Assembly: GCF_000220395.1 (NCBI RefSeq)
Contig: NW_004086096.1
Span: forward strand, 1-60,636
Direction: 5' to 3'
Length of the DNA stretch: 60,636 bases
Source of the DNA: Ichthyophthirius multifiliis
Taxonomy: Eukaryota > Ciliophora > Oligohymenophorea > Hymenostomatida
In this document: positions 12,793 through 22,800 of the stretch, piece after piece
How positions within the stretch are numbered: position 1 is the stretch's first letter
Layout of the letters: each line of letters starts with the position of its first letter
Made by a program: the position numbers and the translations under genes
The notes under the pieces: model-generated
Database searches by the model: none
Told to the model about the DNA's origin: nothing
What the model saw: only the letters and a program-made list of their open reading frames with translations

Positions 12793-14354
12793 TCAACTAA
12801 AGTCTGAAATTTAAGTTATTTCTTATTATTAAAGGCTAATGTCTTTATTATTTGTATTTTTATTGTCATTAATATCATTTTAATTATTATTTTTATTATT
12901 ATTCAAATTATTTTATATTTATTATAATCTAGGGTCTTTACTTTTGCTTTATAATAATTACTATACTTTTGATTATTTTTATTGAATTTAATTACTATTA
13001 GCAACACTACTTTGTTTGCCGAATAGTCCTAAACTCATTAGCTTTTAATTGAATTACTGTTTTTTTGATTCTTACAAATTATCCTTAATTGGACTATATT
13101 CTTTTTATTTAAATAAAAATTCTAAATCTTCTGCGTCTTGTCCACTTAATTTAGAATATATTGATTTAAAACAATTTTTTTTGCTCTATTAAAAATTTGA
13201 CAAAATTAATTATTCTGAATCGCTAATTTTATTTTTATTAATAAGACTATTCAATATATTTAAAATTATCGTCTTTTCTTCATTTTCAAAGTTAAGTAAT
13301 AAAGTTTCAATCTAAGACTTTGCTTATTAGTATAGTTAACTTTATTAAAGACTTTAATAATTTTATAAATTTTATTTTTATTAACAAGTTTCTTCTTAAT
13401 CTTGCTTTTTTAAAATGGTTTCATCCTAATTATTTTGAGTTTTTAAATTGTTTTATTATATTTATTAAGTCCCTTAGCTGCAACTCTCAGTTAATTATTA
13501 ATATTCCTGTTGTTCTTTTGGATTTAAATTTTGTTTTTTAATTGTTTTCTTTTTATGTTATATTTATGACTCTTGGAAATTTTATTAATTAATTTCATTT
13601 TATATAAATTGATAATTTTATTATTTCACATTTTATATTTCGTTATTATTAATACAAGAAGAGTTTATTGAATATTGCTAGTTCTATTAAATTTAGTATT
13701 ATTTATTTTATTATTATTAATTTATTTACTTATTTTTGTTAATTTTTAAGTCTTTATTTTAATATTCTTATAATTATTAATTTTAAGGATTAGCATCTTA
13801 AATATATTCATTTTATTGGTATTACATCTAATTATTATTTAATTATTATATAGAGTTATTATATATTTTTTCATCTTCTTATGTTATATTTTTTTTATTT
13901 ATAATATAATTAGGTTGGACTTTATTAGCTTAATAAGGTATTATTTATTCTTTGACTTTCTAGTTTTCATAAATTTACTATTATTATATATATTGTTACT
14001 AATTTTGCTAAGTTATAATTTAGCTATTATTTATTGCCTATTGACTAATTTAATTTTGTTAAGGCTAGTTTTAAATAAATTATGTGTTTTAGCTTTATTT
14101 TACTTAATGAGGTAATTTATATAATTATTATTATACATTTTATTAAGGAATATTTTATTAATTTATATTTATTTATTGTGTAATAGGAGGGATAATTTTA
14201 TTTTAAATTTACTAAAACTACATATTGTTAGAATTATTATAAAGTAAAGAAGTTTAGTATTATTATTTATTTTACATTTAAATCATTTATTCTTATCTAA
14301 TATAGTTCCCATTCAACATAGGATTAGATTAAGGTATCTTGTTCACTTACAAAC

Positions 14355-14388
<34 letters not shown>

Positions 14389-16669
14389 ATATTAGGGATT
14401 ATTATTATAATCAGTATTAGTTTATTAAGTAGGAATTTACTTTTATTTGCTATATTAAAATTAACCTTATTACTAAGTTGTTGTTCCTATGGATTAAATA
14501 GGAGGAATTTAAACTGGCAATTAATTATTACATTATTAATTATTTACTTAAAGTAAATTTTGGTTGTTATAAAAATTCATTGATTAAATTTATGTATTAG
14601 GTTATTATTAAATTTGCATTTATTTTTATTAATTTACAGAAGACGGTTATAATTATTACTATTAATATTATTATTATAACTATTAAATAGGTGCTTATGA
14701 TTATTATTATTATTATTATATTTATTGTTATTATTATTTGCTATTTATTTAAACTGGTTGTTGTTTATATTAATATTATTATTACTGTTATTATTGTTAT
14801 TATTATTAAACTTACGTTTATAAATTTTATTAATATCCGTATTAATGTTAAGATTATTAATTTTGCATAAATTAATCTTATCTTTAGAATTCTGTTTAAA
14901 CAATATTATTATTAAATGGTTAACTATTTTAATTATTATAACTTTACATTTGATTCGTAATTGAAGGAATTTAATTTTATTAATGTTACTTTGATAATAA
15001 TTAGACACGTTATTATATGTATTGTTACTGCAAAGGTATAGGAGGAAACTACTTTTCTTAGGCTGGTTAATTTTTAATATTTTAAATTTGCTAAGGGATA
15101 TTATTTTAAATAAAATTTTCATAGATTTCTTTGTATTTCTTTCTAAATTTTAAAAATTTTTCCCCAAGTTTTGTAGATCCCTTTTTATCATAAATATTAT
15201 CTAAAAATTCAAAATTATCATTCATAAATCTATTAAGTCTTTATTTGTTATTTAAAATATCCATTTTATGATTAAATCTTTCATTAATTTTTATTAAAAA
15301 AAAATATAATAAATAGTACAAATAATGTATTACTTGCATAATTTATTTAAGCAGCTTCTTTCAGCTAAATAGTATTTGCAAGGATATCTACTAATATCAT
15401 GGGAATACTCACAATTACTTGCTTTTTTTTAACATTTATCATTTACAAATTTTATACATACTCTCTTTTAATTGGTAAATAAATTTAAACTATCTTTATA
15501 TTATATTTTTACCTTATTATTTGAGTCATAAAAATAAAATTCTTATTCATTTAATGAATCAGATGAAGACTGTCCTTTAGCTTATTATGATTCTCTATTA
15601 GGTTTTTTCTTTTATTGACACTTTTTGCTTTTGTCATCTTTTTTTCTATAGTTATTTGAATTATTATTATTATTGTTATTTTTTCTAAAGTTATCTTTCA
15701 CAGGAACAAAAATTAGTTCTTCCTCTATATCTTCATCCTCAGAAGAATATGATGAATAATTGTTTACTTTATATGAAAAAATATATATTTTTGTATTAAA
15801 TTTTTAAAGTATAATATATTTTTACATTTTTTAAGTTATTTACTTTCATTAATTTTTTGATTACTTTTTGATCTAGAACGTGATTTACTTATTTTGTCTT
15901 TTTTGACTTTTTACCTATTATTTTATTAGAACTAGTCTTCAGCAGACTAACTAAGATCATTATAATCAATAGAAGATTAAGAATTTTCTTAAAAGTTAAG
16001 GTTTTTTTATTCTTAGTTATGTTAATTTTAAAAATTTCCTTCATTTTTCTAAAAAAAAAAATTAAATTTTAATAATTAATTAAAATAATATAACATATAA
16101 ATATATAAGGAATTGAGATTATAATATAGAAAAATAAATAAAATATTAATTTTTTCATTTTATATTATTTTTATTTTATTTTTTTATATTATTTTTTTTA
16201 ATTTAAATCAATAAACAATAATATCCATCACCTTCTAAGAATCGAATGCTTTAAAGCATAAATATAAACGTAAAAGAATATTTATAAATAGTTAAAATAT
16301 TATTATCATAAATATTTATAAATTATAATTTTTTTTATTTTTATAAAATTTTAATATTATTATTTTTATTTAATTATTTTAAAATTTTTTATGCTTGCTC
16401 ATAAATTATTGAAAGAATTACATTATTCAAAGGCATGGATATTTAAGTAAATAAAATATTTATTATTAATTAAAATAATATAATGATTTATTATAATTGA
16501 ATAAAATTTATTTTGATTAATATTTTACTGTTGTTTTTTTAATATTTTCTTTAAGTTAATTTTATGATTTGGGATTTATTTCCCCTTCGGAAGAATTATC
16601 AGGCAGTTCACCTTCTTCAATATCAAAATCTTACTATTATTAAATCTATATACTTTCTTTTTCGGACAT
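12793..16669 (-). CDS. Tandem CCCH zinc-finger protein, Gln-rich (ZC3H4/6-like)
   Basis: Five exons (16529-16669, 15826-16048, 15513-15766, 15334-15464, 12793-15277) close in phase to 1077 residues. Exon 1 carries the acidic DFDIEEGELPDNSSEGEI segment, like the EDGEI stretches of metazoan ZC3H4/6. A short SRSRSKS stretch and an acidic SSEDEDIEEE stretch follow. Two CCCH fingers come next: C-x7-C-x6-C-x3-H (VCIKFVNDKC ... CEYSH) and C-x7-C-x4-C-x3-H (CKYYLAERSCLNKLCKFNH). The second finger is split by the 15278-15333 intron, which supports the splice model. The spacing and the leucine-rich segment after the fingers resemble the ZC3H4/6/Suppressor-of-sable group, nuclear RNA-binding factors that restrain transcription. 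The remaining 800 residues are rich in Gln, largely TAA/TAG codons. The first intron is unusually long at 480 bp. Confidence 0.85.
16221..16442. other. Paired 222-bp structure inside a ZC3H intron
   Basis: Lies within the 480-bp first intron of the ZC3H gene. The ends are ATATCCAT and its exact complement ATGGATAT. Just inside, CCTT pairs with AAGG, and further in AAGCATAA (16254-16261) pairs with TTATGCTT (16389-16396). The flanking islands are less AT-biased than the loop. It could be a structured intronic RNA or a short inverted-repeat element. Identity unknown. Confidence 0.4.
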
Positions 16670-17271
16670 AAATATATATAAATTTTGTTTTAACAAATTG
16701 TTATTTTTTTTATCTTTTTCAAAAATTTTATATAAATAATTAATTATAGTATATATTATGTTTTTTTTCCTCCTATAAATGCATAATAAATTTAAATTAA
16801 TTTTATTATGATAAAATATATAAGTGTTAATTATTTTTCATATATAAAATATATAATTTTATATGTTTTTCATATATATATATAATATTTTATTTCTATT
16901 ATTTATAAATAAATATAATTTATTTATTGATTTTATTCAATTTCTCAATATTTTTTTATTATTACTAATAAATATATATTTATTTTGAGATTAAAAGTTA
17001 TTTTACTTATTTTAATAGACAAAAAATTTTATAAGTAATTTTTTAAATATTTTAATAAAACAATTCTAAGTATATATAATTATAATATTTTATCATAGTT
17101 ATTTAATAAATCTAAATATTTTATTTTTGCAAACTAAAAAATTAACATATTTTCCTATAAAAGTTTTAGATTTTATTGATTTCTATATAAATATATAATA
17201 AAATTAAATTAAACTATTCTTAAGTAAAATAATAATTATCTATATAAAAAAATAAAATAAAAAATCTTAAA
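16670..17271. other. Divergent intergenic region
   Basis: AT-rich upstream region of the ZC3H gene and the small plus-strand gene. No recognisable motif. Confidence 0.6.
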
Positions 17272-17580
17272 ATGGTTCGTTATGATTAAACATATGTATC
17301 CGATTTTGAACTGAGGAAGACATAGCATATGAATTTCACAAATTTGTAAATATATTAAATATTAATATGAAAAAATAATAAAAATTTATTGCCTTTGAAA
17401 GCTACAAGGATACAAATACGCTATCATTGAAATGAATAGATCTCTAAAAATTTAACCTGCAGACTTTAAAAAAGTAGAGAAGAAATAATGTAAATTCTTC
17501 AGATAATTAACAAAGAGATATACGTTTTAATTGTGGTAGAAAAAGACATTAAACAAACTAATGCTATAAAAATAAATTGA
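17272..17580 (+). CDS. Small uncharacterised gene, exon structure unresolved
   Basis: Starts MVRYDQTYVSDFELRKTQ after an A-rich leader typical of this genome. A GT-starting AT-rich intron begins near 17349 and ends about 17400. The next segment looks coding in one frame (GYKYAIIEMNRSLKIQPADF, then KKVEKKQCKFF), but that frame does not join in phase to exon 1 by any obvious GT...AG pair. A different frame near the end reads FNCGRKRHQTNQCY, like part of a CCHC knuckle lacking its first Cys. A missing base, an unusual splice or a decayed gene would explain this. No function is assigned and the end is approximate. Confidence 0.4.
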
Positions 17581-17811
17581 AATATAAAAAACTAATTAAA
17601 ATAATAAAAGAAAAATAACATTTATTTTTCAAAATTTAAATATTAAAATTAAAATATGTATCCAATTTTAACTATATATTTTTTTTTATTTAGTTATTTT
17701 TTTTTTTTTTTAATTTATTTGTTTTTCTTGTGTTTAATTTATAAATTAAATTATATTTTATTTTATTGTTTTTTTTTCATATTAGCATTTCTCTTTCATA
17801 CCCTTTTAATA
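17581..17811. other. AT-rich spacer
   Basis: Poly-T-rich stretch between the small gene and the transposase remnant. It may include eroded element sequence but nothing can be named. Confidence 0.4.
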
Positions 17812-18160
17812 TCATTTTTAAAGCTTTAAATTGACATCCTAAAATTTTAGTACTTTTTATTTCTTTTATAGATTTACTAATATTTACAACTAATTGACTT
17901 TATTTTTTGTATTTTTATTCTTATATTTTTATTTTATTAAATTAAAAAAGTATTCAACTAAATTTAAATTAAATGAATAAGGTTCATTATATAATAGATT
18001 TTCATATAGTTAATAAGTTGTTTTTTAATAAATTATTTATTGTGGTGTATTTTTCGTTATCCAAAAAGTATATAGCTTTTTTTTATATTCCTTTGTTTTT
18101 TAAATATAATATTAAGTTTTTCGATAGTTATTGCTTAATTTGTAAATATTGTTAATAAAC
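17812..18160 (-). mobile_element. Tc1/mariner-type (DDE) transposase remnant
   Basis: Minus-strand translation gives the C-terminal hallmarks of IS630/Tc1/mariner transposases. One frame has IYFLDNEKYTTINN at about 18030-18070, which fits the second catalytic Asp in its DN context. A neighbouring frame has NEPYSFNLNLVEYFFNLIKQ at about 17925-17985, which fits the PYSPDLNPIE-type motif with the final acidic residue. The two lie in different frames and no first catalytic Asp, N-terminal DNA-binding part or terminal inverted repeats are seen. It is therefore a decayed DNA-transposon fossil. It could be a retained piece of germline transposon in a macronuclear chromosome. Confidence 0.55.
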
Positions 18161-19142
18161 TTTTTTAAAAATCTCAATTAAGAAATTGAAAACGGTTTAT
18201 ACTTAAAATTATAAAAAAATAGTAAATAATACTCAAAAAATCAAATATTTTTATAATAAGATATTTCACTATAGAATTTTAAATAAACAGAGCATTATAA
18301 ATACAAGGGAATAATTATACAAGAAATTTTAAAATTAGACTTATAATTTGAGAAAATTGAATAAAACTTAAACAGTTTTAATGTATAATTTTTAAGCATA
18401 AGCAAAATAGAAATTAAATATTATCTAATTTATATATATGAAAATATATTTATTTAATCTTAATTTTATTATACATTAATTTTTCAATTTTAAAATATTG
18501 TTTTTTAAACAAAAAAATTGATTTGAAAATAATTAATTATGTATTCTAATCAGATTATAATTAATAAATTGATGTAATAATTTCACATAAATTTGTAAAT
18601 TTATTTAATAAATATTTTATTTTTTAATTTAAATTTTGAAAAAATATTTTTATAATAAATTTAAAATCTAATTAAACATAAATTCATTAATTAAAAATTA
18701 ACTTAATTTATTAAAATTAAGTTATTTTTAATATTTTTATATAATCAACTAATAATATATAAATATTATTTTATTTATTATATTATTAGACAATATTTTT
18801 AACTAAAAATAAAATAAATAAAATATTTAAATTAAACAATTCAAAATTTTTAATTATTATTATAAAATCTAAATTATAAAAAAAATTAAATTAATGTAAA
18901 AACACTAATATATATTTTTATTTTTTGTATATTAATTAATATAAAGGTTTTTATTATATTTATTTTTTATAATTAAAAATTTAATAAATTTTGTTTTTTT
19001 TTAAAAAAAAAATAAGAAATTTTCGACTTATAAATTATTTGATTTAATATTATTTAAGATTTTTAATAAAATCTGTTAGTAATTTATTAATAATTCGTAT
19101 TTTATTAATATTATTTCTTTTAAGTTATAAAAATACTTTAGA
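18161..19142. other. AT-rich spacer
   Basis: Nearly pure A/T upstream of the large Cys-repeat gene. The first 250 bases might be eroded upstream transposase sequence, but no motif survives that I can defend. Confidence 0.5.
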
Positions 19143-19774
19143 ATGCTGATAATATTATTTTTATATTCATTTTTATTTTTACCGAAAAAAATATTATTAT
19201 AAAGGATTCTTTATTTATATGAATTATAAAAAACAGGAACAAATTTTTAAAAAGATATAACATTATGGGAAAAAAAATCAGAAAAAAGTTATATATGTTA
19301 AGGTGAATAGGTATTAGGCGGTTATGCAAATTGGACAGGATTGGATTATGCGAAAAGATAAATTAATATTCCTAAACCATTTTATAAAATAGATATTGAA
19401 TTTGTGTTTTTTTGTATAGATTCGTAACTTTATAATTAAATATTATTTAACTAGTTTTTTTTTTAGTTTATACTTTCATTTAGTTTTATAAACATTAATT
19501 TTATATATCTTATTTATTTTTTAATAAAATATAAAAAGCTGGGATGATGAATATTTTTATACAGAGATTAACGAAAAATTATAATATGTATAAAAACATA
19601 ATAATTAATATTTAGTATCATTTTAAAATACTTGTGATATTTCTAAATAAGATGATATTAAATATAATGTTATAATATCAATATCCGAAATATAAAATCC
19701 AATATAAATAAAAATATATACAAATCTTGATGAAAATTCTAAAGATGAATCATGGGGTATAAACGAGTATTAAA

Positions 19775-19833
<59 letters not shown>

Positions 19834-22800
19834 TTTAAAATTTTTTACTATCCTTGTTATTATACATGTTTATCTTGCAACGATTTATATATTAATAATT
19901 GTTTAAGTTGTGATATAAGTTTTCATAGAATTTTAAACATTAAAAATGAATGTGTTTGTAAAGATGGTTTTATAGAAGATCCTACCACATTTTTATGTAA
20001 TCCTTGCCATATTTCGTGTCTTACATGTTCTTCAAAATCTGAATAAGATTGCTATTAATGTATTGATGGACTTTCTTTTTAAACTATATAAATTTATTCT
20101 GGTAATACTCTAATAGAAACTTAGAAAATCTGTGGTTGTAATGATACTTATTATTTGAATTCCTATTTTAACGAAATAAAATGTTTAAAATGCTTTCCTC
20201 CTTGTCTAACTTGTTTAAGCTCTACAGTTTGTATTTAATGTATATCAAATTAAAATAGGTAACTTAATCTTGAAAAAAAAACTTGCGATTGTATAACATC
20301 TTATTTTTATAATCCTGCAAACATGACTGATTTAATATGTAAGAAATGCCATATTAATTGCCTTTCGTGTAGTGGAGATTTATAAAATTAATGTCTTTCA
20401 TGCAATTAAGCATTAAATAGAATTCTTAGTATTAAAAATGAATGCATTTGTATGTCTAAATTTGTAGAAATAAATAGTTAGTGTAAACCTTGCCATGTTT
20501 CTTGTTTAGAATGTTCGGGAGAATTAGCTAGAAATTGTACTTCTTGTGATTCTTTGAAATTTAGATATTTATATTAATTATCATCAGCTAAATATTGTTT
20601 TTGTATAAATAAATATTATGAATCAAATTCAATTTGCTTGCCTTGTGATAAAACATGTAAATTATGTTTTAGTAGGGGAGATAATTGTATTTAATGTTAC
20701 GATTTAGAGTAAAACAGGACTTTAAATACTAGTAATATTAATTTATAGTAATGTGTCTGTAAATCAGGATATTATTACAATACAGATAAAAATGATTTTA
20801 TATGCTTAAGATGTCCAGACTAATTTTGTATGAATTGTGATACTTTAACTCCTTAAATATGCCTCTAATGTGTGCAAGATAGATATTATTCTACATTAAC
20901 ATAAAAATGTGAATGTTTTGTTAATTTTTTTGAAGATTCGACAAAAAAATGTATTCTTTGTAGCACAACTTGTAAATCATGTTCATAATACAGTTATTAG
21001 TGTACTTCTTGTTTTGATACATAATATAGATAATTAAATTTATTAAAATAATCTTGCGATTGTATGGAGAGTTATTATTAAGACAACTAATTAATTTCTA
21101 AAAATGATATTTGTGTAAAATGCCATTTTTCTTGTCAGAGTTGTAATGGTCCTTTGGAAAATAATTGTGTTATATGTAATGTTTAAAACATGAGAGAATT
21201 GATTTTAGGAAAATGTATTTGTAAAATAGGTTATTTTTAAGAAAATTATTAATAGTAATGCTCAAAATGTGATACTAAATGTAAATTATGTATTGATTCA
21301 TTGACTTGTAAAGAATGTTATTTAGAGTAAAATAGAATTATGGATAATTTAAATTAAAAATGCATTTGCAATATGGGTTATGTCGAAGTTAAAAATGAAT
21401 AGTTATAAATATTGGATATTTGTTAATAATGCCATTTTTCCTGTTTATAATGTAGCTAACCTTAATTATTAGATTATTGTTTAACTTGTGATGAATTTAA
21501 ATTTAGAAAGCTTAAAATTTTTGAATAAGACAACTAAAAGATTAGCTAGTGTATTTGTATGGATGGATATTTTGAAGATAGCTAAAAGTGTTCTCCATGT
21601 GATTCTACTTGTAAAAAATGCTCATATAAAAGTAATTTATGTGAAGATTGCTTTGAAAGTTAGAATCGTGTTTTGAATTATTTAAATTAAAAATGCATTT
21701 GCAATATGGGTTATGTCGAAGTTAAAAATGAATAGTTATAAATATTGGATATTTGTTAATAATGCCATTTTTCCTGTTTATAATGTAGCTAACCTTAATT
21801 ATTAGATTATTGTTTAACTTGTGATGAATTTAAATTTAGAAAGCTTAAAATTTTTGAATAAGACAACTAAAAGATTAGCTAGTGTATTTGTATGGATGGA
21901 TATTTTGAAGATAGCTAAAAGTGTTCTCCATGTGATTCTACTTGTAAAAAATGCTCATATAAAAGTAATTTATGTGAAGATTGCTTTGAAAGTTAGAATC
22001 GTGTTTTGAATTATTTAAATTAAAAATGCATTTGCAATATGGGTTATGTCGAAGTTAAAAATGAATAGTTATAAATATTGGATATTTGTTAATAATGCCA
22101 TTTTTCCTGTTTATAATGTAGCTAACCTTAATCATTAGATTATTGTTTAACTTGTGATGAATTTAAATTTAGAAAGCTTAAAATTTTTGAATAAGACAAC
22201 TAAAAGATTAGCTAGTGTATTTGTATGGATGGATATTTTGAAGATAGCTAAAAGTGTTCTCCATGTGATTCTACTTGTAAAAAATGCTCATATAAAAGTA
22301 ATTTATGTGAAGATTGCTTTGAAAGTTAGAATCGTGTTTTGAATTATTTAAATTAAAAATGTGAATGTTCTCAAAGATATTATTAAGACAATTTAATTTG
22401 TAAATAATGCCATTTTTCTTGTTTAACATGTAATGGTTCTTTAATAAATAATTGTCTTTCATGCAGTACTGATTAAGAATTTCGAATCTTACAAGAAGAT
22501 ATGTGTATATGTATGTAAGGTTATACATAGATTAATAATAACTGCCTATAATGCAATAATACTTGTAAAAGTTGTTTAAATAATATAAATTAATGTACTG
22601 ACTGCTATTCATATGAATAAAATAGAACTTTAAATACTTAAAATTCAAACTGTGAATGTAAGCCTTCATTTTTCGAAATAGAAAATTAGTGTTTATAATG
22701 TTCTTTTGAATGTAAATAATGTGTTAATTTTTTTAATTATTGCATAGAGTGTCCTTATGAATCTAATAGAACAGCTATTTAAGGGTATTGTGTATGTAAA

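Noticed and set aside
14745-15122. Minus-strand frame of about 125 residues under the standard code
   Set aside because: Same strand but wrong frame of the ZC3H gene; the true frame uses TAA/TAG as Gln and continues the zinc-finger protein in phase.
16221-16262. Possible tRNA (TTCGATTC-like T-loop on the minus strand)
   Set aside because: No acceptor stem, D-arm or anticodon arm can be built around it; the paired-structure reading explains the sequence better.
17973-18155. Plus-strand 60-residue open frame
   Set aside because: Lies antisense to the transposase motifs and has no recognisable features.
21488-22342. Three plus-strand 62-residue frames repeating every 333 bp
   Set aside because: They are the wrong frame of the triplicated Cys modules; the correct frame runs through with TAA/TAG as Gln and regular CxxC spacing.
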